Source: CAMENZ01 sp041854955 (GTDB taxonomy: Bacteria; Bacillota; Clostridia; Peptostreptococcales; Anaerovoracaceae). Taken from it: 8,034 nucleotides of DNA. This document shows, in pieces, positions 1 through 5,461 of the stretch (its first letter is position 1; each line of letters opens with the position of its first letter). The DNA is taken from positions 1 through 8,034 of the forward strand of contig JBHADF010000075.1 in the NCBI GenBank assembly GCA_041854955.1, in the 5' to 3' direction. Position numbers and translations under genes: made by a program. Under the pieces are notes generated by a model. The model did not search any database and was not told where the DNA came from. It saw nothing but the letters and a program-made list of their open reading frames with translations.

Positions 1-1
1 C

Positions 2-595
2 AGGAGCAAGATTGCAGGCCTTGTAATAATAGCCGCCAGCCTGTTACTTTTGGGGATTTGGGAGCTTTGGGCAAGAGAGAGCTTAATGTATGATAGGGTT
101 CTTGTCCTAAAGAGCCCTCTGGACGGCAATGTGGCTTTGACGGCCAAGCTTCTTCGAGAGAAGCGGGTTGAAAAGGCTCCTGCCGGTGCTCTGAAGGTCG
201 GCGATGAAAATCAGATCATAGGCAAGGAAACCGGCCACTATATACCCGCCGGAACGGAGCTTTTTAAGGAATATTTTCAGGAAAGCAGTTTTCAGGTAGG
301 CGGTACCACGGGCAAATTCATACTGTCCATACCGGATACTTGGCTCATGTCCTATCCTCAGACCATGAAGAGGGGAGACAGGGCCTTTTTTTATTGCGGC
401 GGTGAAATAGTGACGGATGCGGTTGTGGCCTACGTGAGAGACGGCACAAACCAGGAGGTGGTCTATGAAGGACAAGGCCGTTTCAACAGCTCTGCCAAGG
501 TGAGCCTCATAGAGGTGGTGGCCGATGAAAAACAGATGAAGTTGTTGGGAAACTTAGCCGACAAGGGAAATCGCTTTGTGATTCTGTACAATTAG
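2..595 (+). CDS. CpaB/RcpC-like Tad pilus assembly protein (SAF domain), 5'-truncated
   Basis: The reading frame is open from the first complete codon and ends at TAG 593-595, giving 197 visible residues. The first visible residues (RSKIAGLVIIAASLLLLGIW) are a membrane-spanning segment at about residues 4-20. An apparent TTG start at position 50 lies inside this segment and is therefore not the real start; the true start is probably only a few codons upstream of the window. After the membrane segment, about residues 31-92 fit a SAF fold (VLVLKSPLDGNVALTAKLL, then a glycine-rich turn and IPAGTELFKEYF). A beta-rich part follows with a KRGDRAFFY stretch resembling the 'pGDrV' strand of CpaB/RcpC. 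Known members sit in the envelope and help assemble or gate the Flp pilus. The gene is followed after 8 nt by the secretion ATPase, which supports the assignment. Some divergence from proteobacterial CpaB makes the exact subfamily uncertain. Confidence 0.72.
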   Translation, partial: RSKIAGLVIIAASLLLLGIWELWARESLMYDRVLVLKSPLDGNVALTAKLLREKRVEKAPAGALKVGDENQIIGKETGHYIPAGTELFKEYFQESSFQVGGTTGKFILSIPDTWLMSYPQTMKRGDRAFFYCGGEIVTDAVVAYVRDGTNQEVVYEGQGRFNSSAKVSLIEVVADEKQMKLLGNLADKGNRFVILYN

Positions 596-599
596 GAGG
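594..599 (+). promoter_or_regulatory. Ribosome-binding site of the TadA/CpaF ATPase gene
   Basis: AGGAGG overlaps the TAG stop of the upstream gene and lies 4 nt before ATG 604. It fixes the start of the ATPase and suggests translational coupling to the CpaB-like gene. Confidence 0.75.
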
Positions 600-603
600 C
601 GCT

Positions 604-2022
604 ATGGCAGAGATGATAAAGCGGGGGTTGGACAGAGAGGAAAGAATCCTGTCTTTTGAAGAGGTATGCCGCTCCATAAAGGCCTATTTTGACGGTGAGT
701 GGAATAAGGCCGACGAATTTCTCAGAATGGAAATGCTTGAAAAGGAGAAGAAGGCCATCATGGGCTACGAGAAGGAGATGGAGGAATACAAGGAAAAAAT
801 AGGAGAGCTGTTGGACGGAGATGTTTTCCGGGGCGTAAAGGTGCCGGAATGGTACCCCTCTTTAGAGGAAGCCGTCTTTGCAGAGCTTTACGGCTTGGCC
901 GGCCTTGCCCCCTGGGTCTATGATACGGATATAAAGTACAGGGAGTCGTCCTCGGCAAAGCTCATAGGAGACAGACTATATTGCCTCATAAACGGTAAAT
1001 CTGTGCTCCAGCCTCAACGAATAGGACAGGATAGGCGTGAGCAGCTGAAGAGGACCTTTCTTTTGGCCTCGCCGAGAGAGCGTATGGAGGTCGGCTTTCA
1101 CGAGGTATACCTGAGAAACGGCATCAGAATTACTATCTATTCGGGGGAAAGAACCAAGGTCGGCGAGGAAATAATGGTTTTCAGAAAGTATCTTGTAAAG
1201 GAGATGACCTTTGAGGAGCAGGCTCGGCTGGGAACCATTCCGCAGGAAGGAATTAGGCTCTTTGAATTGATGGTTAAAGCAGGCTTCAATGTGGTCTTTG
1301 CCGGTCCTGTTCGTTCGGGAAAAACCACATTTTTACAGACTTGGCAAAGCTACGAGGACAGCAGCTTGGAAGGCTTGGCTATATCCACGGACCCGGAGAC
1401 ACCTTGGCATCTCCTAATGCCGGAGGCACCTATAATGCAGCTGGTAGCCGACGGAAAGGAACTGGAAGAAATCACTAAATCCATATTGCGAGGAGATAAC
1501 GACTATGTAATTTTAGAGGAAATGAGAGACGGGGTAGCTTACAACATAGCTTTGGAAATTATGTCCATAGGAGCAAAGCGTTGCAAGGCCACGGTTCACA
1601 CAGAGGATGTCCTCAGCCTGCCCTATAAGCTGGCCACCAAGATAAGGCGTAAATACGGAGGCAGCTTGGAAGGCTTAATACAACAGATATTTTCCAATGT
1701 GGATCTGGTATTTCAGTTTTGCCAGAGAGAGGAAAACCGAGGCAGAAAGCTGCTCAAGGGAATTTGGAGATACGGTTACAGCCTGGAAGAGGACCGGGTC
1801 TTTGCAGATGAACTTTTAAGATATGATTTTAAAGAAGAAAACTGGAAATGGAAGGCGCCGGAAGAATGGAAAGGACGGGGCGGAGCACAGAATATATATG
1901 AAAAGGAGATGAAAGAAATGCTGGAAAATTTAGAAAAGATAAATCCCATACAGGAGTCACCGAGAATTTATCCTCGATATTACAGAAAGTATGATGAAAA
2001 CATGGGAGCAGACGGCTTATGA
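604..2022 (+). CDS. tadA: CpaF/TadA-type pilus assembly ATPase
   Basis: A 472-residue cytoplasmic secretion ATPase of the T2SS/T4P/T4SS superfamily, expected to form a hexamer and power assembly of the Tad/Flp pilus. Visible motifs are Walker A GPVRSGKT (residues 234-241), an Asp-box-like STDPETPW (261-268), a Walker B-like DYVILEEMRD (300-309) with tandem glutamates, and a His-box-like KATVHTED (328-335). These have the order and spacing of CpaF proteins, although Walker B and the Asp box differ from the usual GEVRG and EDT forms. The N-terminal about 80 residues are charged and helical (repeated E/K heptad-like stretches), in the place of the family's N-terminal regulatory region. The C-terminal about 60 residues are a lysine/glutamate/tryptophan-rich extension past the ATPase core. 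The start is set by AGGAGG 4 nt upstream. The end overlaps the TadB-like start by ATGA. The ATPase family is certain; the Tad subfamily is supported by the neighbours. Confidence 0.88.
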   Translation: MAEMIKRGLDREERILSFEEVCRSIKAYFDGEWNKADEFLRMEMLEKEKKAIMGYEKEMEEYKEKIGELLDGDVFRGVKVPEWYPSLEEAVFAELYGLAGLAPWVYDTDIKYRESSSAKLIGDRLYCLINGKSVLQPQRIGQDRREQLKRTFLLASPRERMEVGFHEVYLRNGIRITIYSGERTKVGEEIMVFRKYLVKEMTFEEQARLGTIPQEGIRLFELMVKAGFNVVFAGPVRSGKTTFLQTWQSYEDSSLEGLAISTDPETPWHLLMPEAPIMQLVADGKELEEITKSILRGDNDYVILEEMRDGVAYNIALEIMSIGAKRCKATVHTEDVLSLPYKLATKIRRKYGGSLEGLIQQIFSNVDLVFQFCQREENRGRKLLKGIWRYGYSLEEDRVFADELLRYDFKEENWKWKAPEEWKGRGGAQNIYEKEMKEMLENLEKINPIQESPRIYPRYYRKYDENMGADGL

Positions 2023-2975
2023 TAGAGGCGGTGCTCCTGCTGCTCCTGGGAGCAGGGATGTTTTTCCTGACCATGGATAATATGCGACAGGTCTATGGGA
2101 ATATAGGGGAAGCGGCGGAAAGGTGGTTTTCCACATTTAAGGATGCTCCTCGGCAGATAGGTGTGGAGCGAAAGGAAAGGGACAGAGTATGGGAGCATAT
2201 TCGCTTGCTCTTAAACATAACCTTGGGCCTGGGCTCGGACAAAAGTGTCAAGGCCTTTGGGGTGATTTCCGCCGTGCCGGCGGCCTTAGCCATAGTCCTG
2301 CTGTCGGGGAAAATACCCGTAAAGCTGGTCCTTTTGGTGGCCTCCGTAGGACTTTTGATACCCTATGCTTTGCTGCAAATAAAGCTGGAAAGATTGAGGA
2401 ATTCGGCTTCTCAGGAAGGAGAAATCCTCCTTACGGAGCTGCTGGAAAATTACAAGATAAACTTTTCAAATATGCAGCAGGCCATAGAGGTCACAGCCTT
2501 GACCATAGAGGAAGCCCCCGTCTGCAAAAGGATTTTATCAAATCTGTCCAAGGGCATCAATCTGGCGGGAGCGGCAGCAGATATGAGCAGGCTGGTTAAG
2601 GAATTCAGGTTGTCACTAAATACTTCCTGGGGCAATATACTGTCGGGAAACATATATTTTGCCCTTACATCGGGAGTGGATGTGACTGAGGCTATGAACG
2701 ACCTGACGGTAGCCATAAGCAATGCTCGAAAAATAAAGGAGCATGGGAAAAGGGAAAACAATGAAGCAAATATTATTATGAAATACATGATACCGGCGGT
2801 GTATTTGCTGACGGTGTTCGGCGGGGTAAAATATTTCGGCCTCTCCTTTTCCCAATTTATAAAATATCAATTCAGAACGGAGGCAGGGCTTACATGGTTC
2901 ATCATTTCATTGACAATATACGTAACCGGATTGCTGATAAAATCCTTTCTCTCAAAAAACCGACTGGATTTTTAA
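2019..2975 (+). CDS. tadB: TadB-like inner-membrane platform protein (T2SSF-type)
   Basis: A 318-residue polytopic membrane protein. Hydrophobic segments lie at about residues 2-19, 80-96, 101-119, 255-273 and 291-309. Between the second pair and the C-terminal pair is a long helical cytoplasmic region (about 121-250) containing the small-residue and Leu-rich pattern of a T2SSF bundle, including LLTELLENYKINFSNMQQAI. This is the layout of TadB, the platform protein that couples the pilus ATPase to subunit extrusion. It starts with an ATGA overlap on the ATPase stop, with a GGGAG stretch (2004-2008) as a possible ribosome-binding site. It is followed by a second, shorter T2SSF-like protein, as in tadB-tadC pairs. 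The protein is diverged, so the TadB rather than TadC label rests mainly on gene order. Confidence 0.78.
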   Translation: MIEAVLLLLLGAGMFFLTMDNMRQVYGNIGEAAERWFSTFKDAPRQIGVERKERDRVWEHIRLLLNITLGLGSDKSVKAFGVISAVPAALAIVLLSGKIPVKLVLLVASVGLLIPYALLQIKLERLRNSASQEGEILLTELLENYKINFSNMQQAIEVTALTIEEAPVCKRILSNLSKGINLAGAAADMSRLVKEFRLSLNTSWGNILSGNIYFALTSGVDVTEAMNDLTVAISNARKIKEHGKRENNEANIIMKYMIPAVYLLTVFGGVKYFGLSFSQFIKYQFRTEAGLTWFIISLTIYVTGLLIKSFLSKNRLDF

Positions 2976-3442
2976 AGGAGCGATATGAGAAGGAGCTTTT
3001 AGGCAGCATCATAACCTTGAAAAATCTGGCTATCGTCGGAAAAGACAGGCCCCTTTCCGCTGATTATATCTATGAAAGGCTCATGGAAAACTCCATGAGA
3101 TTACGCCCCATATATCAACGGATGTTGGCCATTTACAGGAGCGGTAAGGAAAAGGAGGCCTTCTCATATTTTGCGGAGTCGGTGGGAACCAAGCCGGGCA
3201 AGAATTTCGGAGCCGTTCTATCCAAGCTGGACAGGATAAATCCTTCAGAGCTGGTGAGGCAGATGGAAGTCTTTCAGGAGCTGTTGACCCAGGAAAGGAT
3301 GACACAGGCCATGGCCGATTCCCAAAGGAAAGCCATTATTATGACTGTATGGGCTACGGCAGGGGTTTTTGCCCTGCTCATAAATTTTGTAATTGTAGTA
3401 GTATTTTTAGACACATTGGAAATGCTCAGATATATATTTTAG
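2894..3442 (+). CDS. tadC: TadC-like platform protein, short form
   Basis: A 182-residue protein that is mostly helical and charged (residues 1-145), ending in one long hydrophobic stretch at about 148-172 (AIIMTVWATAGVFALLINFV). The soluble part has the look of a single T2SSF helical bundle (YIYERLMENSMRLRPIYQRM, then SELVRQMEVFQELLTQERMT). TadC proteins are usually nearer 300 residues with several membrane spans, so this is a reduced or strongly diverged form. The chosen ATG overlaps the tadB-like gene by 82 nt. It is supported by GGAGG at 2879-2883, 10 nt upstream. The ATG at 2985, just past the tadB stop and behind an AAGGAG, is out of frame with this protein. The position after tadB and before pilin-like genes supports a TadC role, but sequence evidence alone is moderate. 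Confidence 0.65.
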   Translation: MVHHFIDNIRNRIADKILSLKKPTGFLKERYEKELLGSIITLKNLAIVGKDRPLSADYIYERLMENSMRLRPIYQRMLAIYRSGKEKEAFSYFAESVGTKPGKNFGAVLSKLDRINPSELVRQMEVFQELLTQERMTQAMADSQRKAIIMTVWATAGVFALLINFVIVVVFLDTLEMLRYIF

Positions 3443-3446
3443 GAGG
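3441..3446 (+). promoter_or_regulatory. Ribosome-binding site of the first MKNLI protein
   Basis: AGGAGG overlaps the TAG stop of the tadC-like gene and lies 4 nt before ATG 3451. This decides the start at 3451 over the in-frame ATG at 3349, which lies inside the tadC-like gene. Confidence 0.75.
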
Positions 3447-3450
3447 AAAC

Positions 3451-3618
3451 ATGAAAAATCTTATAATCATCATAGGCACCATAATTTTAGGTGCATTTAT
3501 TGTAAATAACATGGTTTTAGGTGACAGCGGTTCTCTGAAATCCACAGCCAAGGACATAGTGGACGAGGGAACTTCTGCCATTATGGACAATCTGCATTTT
3601 GACAGAGGGGGCAACTGA
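3451..3618 (+). CDS. Small single-span membrane protein, MKNLI family 1 (Tad-locus pilin-like)
   Basis: A 55-residue protein with a basic N-terminus (MKNL), a hydrophobic helix at about residues 4-22 and a short polar C-terminal region of about 30 residues. I do not recognise a named family. Residues 1-32 align without gaps to the next gene product, including an identical GSLKST at residues 27-32, so the two are tandem paralogs. The size and the N-terminal helix resemble Flp-type pilins, but I see no prepilin-peptidase G|xxxxE site and no glutamate-tyrosine pair in the helix. If it is a pilin it would be used without the usual processing. A small membrane accessory of the Tad platform is the alternative. 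It lies in the pilus operon 8 nt after tadC-like. Confidence 0.75.
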   Translation: MKNLIIIIGTIILGAFIVNNMVLGDSGSLKSTAKDIVDEGTSAIMDNLHFDRGGN

Positions 3619-3619
3619 T

Positions 3620-3760
3620 GTGAAGGAGGTCATAATCGTTATAGGCATGGTGCTTTTAGGCTGCTATGTATTTAATCTGATGGTGGGGGATGAACCGGGC
3701 TCCCTGAAAAGCACCTCCGCCTATGTTATAAAGCGGGCTGTGGAGGAGTACGGTGGATGA
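3620..3760 (+). CDS. Small single-span membrane protein, MKEVI type, GTG start (paralog of preceding gene)
   Basis: A 46-residue protein read from GTG 3620 (one base after the previous stop) to TGA 3758-3760. It is easy to miss because of its length and start codon; the overlapping ATG at 3618 is followed at once by a stop. A GAGGGGG stretch at 3605-3611 provides a ribosome-binding site 8 nt upstream. The product begins MKEVIIVIGMVLLGCYVFNL, a hydrophobic helix at about residues 4-22, then a short polar tail ending VEEYGG. It matches the preceding 55-residue protein over residues 1-32, with GSLKST at the same position (27-32), which is good evidence that it is translated. The stop overlaps the next start as ATGA. 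No known family was recognised. The role is inferred to be pilin-like or accessory. Confidence 0.7.
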   Translation: MKEVIIVIGMVLLGCYVFNLMVGDEPGSLKSTSAYVIKRAVEEYGG

Positions 3761-4101
3761 AAAATCTGATTACAACCATAGGCGCCATGCTCATATTCAC
3801 CATGTTTCTCATGCAGTATGCGGCCAACCATCAGACCTATATAAGGGTGGCCGGGGTGGAAAATGCCTTGTCCAAAACCATGAGGGATGCAGGCAGGGGC
3901 GAGGCGGATTTTGCGGGGCTCAAGGAAAAGCTGTCGGCCATAGCAGGTTGCCGAGAGTATGAGGTGAACCTGACGGTGGATGAGGAGGCGAGAAAATATA
4001 GGCTGGAGTTGCCACTATACGGTGTCGTAGGAGCACCGGACCTGGTGGGAATTTCCGCGGAGGAAAACCGGCAAATTTACAGAAAAGAGGGAGTGTTTTG
4101 A
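3757..4101 (+). CDS. TadE/pseudopilin-like membrane-anchored protein, MKNLI family
   Basis: A 114-residue protein with an N-terminal hydrophobic helix (about residues 4-22) followed by an exposed domain of about 90 residues. The outer part shows a helix (VENALSKTMRDAG, 34-46), a second helix (FAGLKEKLSAIAGC, 52-65) and beta-like strands (EYEVNLTVDE and KYRLELPLYGVVGA). This is the architecture of TadE/TadF-like minor pseudopilins found at the ends of Gram-positive tad operons: N-terminal helix, small alpha/beta head. The start overlaps the previous stop (ATGA) and has GGAGGAG at 3742-3748, 8 nt upstream. The MKNLI N-terminus is shared with its neighbours, although the head domain is not. There is no canonical prepilin cleavage site. 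The assignment to TadE-like is by architecture and position. Confidence 0.72.
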   Translation: MKNLITTIGAMLIFTMFLMQYAANHQTYIRVAGVENALSKTMRDAGRGEADFAGLKEKLSAIAGCREYEVNLTVDEEARKYRLELPLYGVVGAPDLVGISAEENRQIYRKEGVF

Positions 4102-4352
4102 AAAATCTCATAATAGCCCTGGCCCTGGTCATATTATTCACCCTGTTCAACGGTTTTCAGACGGAATTTAACTTGCAAATGGCGAAAAACCTAAATCAGG
4201 TGGAAAACATCCCCGATGATGAGGAGGAAGATGAAGGTGAGGAAGCCGCAGAAGGAGAAGCTGACGGCCAAGGAGAAGCCACTGAAACCCCTGAAAACTC
4301 AGGAACGGTTGATGAGGGGGCCGACCTGATTTTAGAGGCTGGAGGGAAATAA
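4098..4352 (+). CDS. Small membrane protein with highly acidic tail, MKNLI family, TTG start
   Basis: An 84-residue protein with an N-terminal hydrophobic helix (about residues 4-19) followed by a short amphipathic part (FNLQMAKNLNQVENI) and a low-complexity acidic tail from about residue 39 to 67, rich in Glu, Asp, Ala and Gly with hardly any basic residue. The TTG start overlaps the previous TGA (TTGA), and GAGGGAG at 4087-4093 serves as ribosome-binding site. It is the last gene of the tad-type operon. The tail is probably disordered and, if the helix inserts N-in as for the other members, exposed outside the membrane, where it could bind cations or a basic partner. That is inference. No known family was recognised, and no prepilin site is visible. 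Confidence 0.72.
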   Translation: MKNLIIALALVILFTLFNGFQTEFNLQMAKNLNQVENIPDDEEEDEGEEAAEGEADGQGEATETPENSGTVDEGADLILEAGGK

Positions 4353-4364
4353 AACAGAGGCCCG

Positions 4365-4385
4365 CTATTTACAAGGGTTAAATAG
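4365..4385 (+). repeat. Inverted repeat over the coaW promoter -35
   Basis: CTATTTA (4365-4371) and TAAATAG (4379-4385) form a 7-bp inverted repeat around a 7-nt centre. It covers the -35 element and part of the spacer of the predicted coaW promoter. It has no T-tract and is AT-rich, so it fits an operator better than a terminator, but it is short enough to arise by chance. Confidence 0.35.
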
Positions 4386-4396
4386 TGTGATACAAT
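4368..4396 (+). promoter_or_regulatory. Sigma-A-type promoter for coaW
   Basis: TTTACA (4368-4373, 5 of 6 to consensus), a 17-nt spacer, then TACAAT (4391-4396, 5 of 6), with TGA just before the -10 giving an extended -10 (TGn). Transcription would begin near 4403, about 47 nt before the coaW ATG. It lies between the pilus operon stop and coaW, so coaW can be expressed independently. Confidence 0.65.
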
Positions 4397-4437
4397 TAAC
4401 GATGTTCTTTTTAGCTGATAAGTAAATGATGAAAGAA

Positions 4438-4443
4438 AGAGGA
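4438..4443 (+). promoter_or_regulatory. Ribosome-binding site deciding the coaW start
   Basis: AGAGGA lies 6 nt upstream of ATG 4450. Upstream in-frame ATGs at 4426 and 4429 would include this site in the coding region and have no good ribosome-binding site, so ATG 4450 is preferred. Confidence 0.65.
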
Positions 4444-4449
4444 ATAAAA

Positions 4450-5295
4450 ATGAGTATCGTAGTGGGCATAGATATAGGAGGAAGCACGACGAAAATTGCC
4501 GGCTTCAGAGGTGAGGAAATGCTTGTACCCGTTCAAATTTCGGCCAGCAACCCTATAGCCTCCCTGTTCGGAGCCTTTGGAAAGTTTTTATACGACAATA
4601 ATCTGGCTTTAACCGACATAAGGCAGGTAAATCTCACCGGAGTAGGTTCGGCCGCTGTGAATCAGGCCATATACGGACTCCCTACATACAAGGTGGACGA
4701 ATTCACCGCCAACGGTGTAGGCGGAGGATATTTTGCCGAGGGAAAAGCTGAGTTTATGGTGGTGAGCATGGGAACGGGAACATCCTTTGTTACGGTTAAA
4801 AACAGTGCTCCCAGCCACATAGGAGGCATAGGCATAGGCGGAGGAACCATCATCGGCCTTTCCAAGCTGATGCTGAGCACCAACGATATAGATAAGATAA
4901 ACGAAATGGCAGTCATGGGAGATGTGGGCCACATAGACCTTAGGATAGGTGATATTTCCCCGGAACCAATACCCGGCCTAAACATGGAGGTTACGGCTTC
5001 CAACTTCGGTAAGGCTTCTTCAAGAGCCAGCTGCGAGGATAAGGCGGCAGGCATAGTTCACATGGTCATCGAGACTATATGCCAGACGGCAGCCCTCATA
5101 GCTCAAAATACCAATATCAAGGATTTCATCCTTATAGGAGCCTTGACCAACTTCCCTCAGTGCGAAGAAATAGGTAAGATGATCAAGACCATGTGTCCGG
5201 ATTACAATTTTATCGTTCCCGAGGGTGGAGAGTACGGCACTGCCATAGGCACCGCTTTGGCGGAAAAATGCTGCTTAAAGCATATAGCAGGATAA
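4450..5295 (+). CDS. coaW: Type II pantothenate kinase
   Basis: A 281-residue cytoplasmic enzyme that phosphorylates pantothenate with ATP, the first step of coenzyme A synthesis. The N-terminus carries the ASKHA phosphate-1 motif GIDIGGSTTKIAGF (residues 6-19). KVDEFTANGVGG (81-92) holds the conserved glutamate and the following helix of the family. SMGTGTS (106-112) is the phosphate-2 type loop, and GGIGIGGGTIIGL (125-137) is the glycine-rich block characteristic of type II PanK. Further family blocks are MGDVGHIDLRIGDI (156-169) and ASNFGK (183-188). GGEYGTAIGTAL (259-270) closes the C-terminal lobe. The length is close to that of staphylococcal CoaW (about 267 residues). Type II enzymes from staphylococci resist feedback by CoA; whether this one does is unknown. 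It has its own promoter and appears unrelated in function to the pilus operon. A BadF-type or other ASKHA kinase is less likely given the blocks seen. Confidence 0.9.
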   Translation: MSIVVGIDIGGSTTKIAGFRGEEMLVPVQISASNPIASLFGAFGKFLYDNNLALTDIRQVNLTGVGSAAVNQAIYGLPTYKVDEFTANGVGGGYFAEGKAEFMVVSMGTGTSFVTVKNSAPSHIGGIGIGGGTIIGLSKLMLSTNDIDKINEMAVMGDVGHIDLRIGDISPEPIPGLNMEVTASNFGKASSRASCEDKAAGIVHMVIETICQTAALIAQNTNIKDFILIGALTNFPQCEEIGKMIKTMCPDYNFIVPEGGEYGTAIGTALAEKCCLKHIAG

Positions 5296-5355
5296 CTGTC
5301 GCCCAATGGGAATACCCTTCAGTACAGGGCTCAATTAAATAAAAATAAATGCAAA

Positions 5356-5378
5356 ATGCCTTGATTTTATCAAGGCAT
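5356..5378. repeat. Perfect 10-bp inverted repeat
   Basis: ATGCCTTGAT (5356-5365) and ATCAAGGCAT (5369-5378) pair perfectly across a TTT loop. On the + strand no T-tract follows. On the - strand the stem is followed by a T-rich run (complement of 5335-5355), so it could weakly terminate transcription coming from the right. The right part of the left arm (TTGAT) is also the -35 of a possible adhesin promoter, so an operator function is the other reading. Confidence 0.6.
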
Positions 5379-5390
5379 CAGTGTTATACA
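5361..5390 (+). promoter_or_regulatory. Possible promoter of the surface adhesin gene
   Basis: TTGATT (5361-5366) and TATACA (5385-5390) are separated by 18 nt, with TGT directly before the -10 (extended -10). Each hexamer matches consensus at 4 of 6. Transcription would begin near 5397, placing the hairpin at 5402-5425 at the very start of the adhesin leader. The call is tentative because the same bases form an inverted repeat. Confidence 0.4.
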
Positions 5391-5401
5391 AATCATTTTC
5401 C

Positions 5402-5429
5402 AAGGAGAGGTAAAGGCCTCTCCTTTTTT
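5402..5429 (+). terminator. Rho-independent terminator after coaW (or leader attenuator)
   Basis: AAGGAGAGG (5402-5410) pairs with CCTCTCCTT (5417-5425) across a 6-nt loop, giving 9 bp. It is followed directly by a run of T residues to 5429. This is a classic intrinsic terminator about 105 nt past the coaW stop. Only 32 nt separate its end from the adhesin ATG, which leaves little room for a separate adhesin promoter downstream. Confidence 0.8.
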
Positions 5430-5447
5430 CATACAAACAATATATTT

Positions 5448-5453
5448 AGGAGG
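5448..5453 (+). promoter_or_regulatory. Ribosome-binding site of the adhesin gene
   Basis: A perfect AGGAGG lies 8 nt before ATG 5462, which fixes the start of the surface protein and predicts strong translation. Confidence 0.85.
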
Positions 5454-5461
5454 ACAAACAA

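Noticed and set aside
107..475. 122-codon open frame on the - strand
   Set aside because: It lies opposite the CpaB-like gene, has no ribosome-binding site and its product looks like no known protein; the + strand frame explains the region.
2189..2599. 136-codon open frame on the + strand inside the tadB-like gene
   Set aside because: It is out of frame with tadB, its product is a Gly/Arg-rich shadow without domain features, and tadB covers it fully.
3349..3450. N-terminal extension of the first MKNLI protein from ATG 3349
   Set aside because: The extension lies within the tadC-like gene in another frame; AGGAGG directly before ATG 3451 and similarity to the paralog support the shorter start.
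4426..4449. Longer coaW start giving MMKERGIK before MSIVV
   Set aside because: No suitable ribosome-binding site precedes it, while AGAGGA is well placed for ATG 4450; family members begin close to the GIDIGG motif.
4609..5054. Two open frames on the - strand (107 and 130 codons)
   Set aside because: They are opposite the highly conserved coaW gene and reflect its Gly-rich codons; no independent support.
5301..5330. Weak nested hairpins (GCCC/GGGC, CCCT/AGGG) just after coaW
   Set aside because: Stems are only 3-4 bp with no T-tract; the clear terminator lies further on at 5402-5429.
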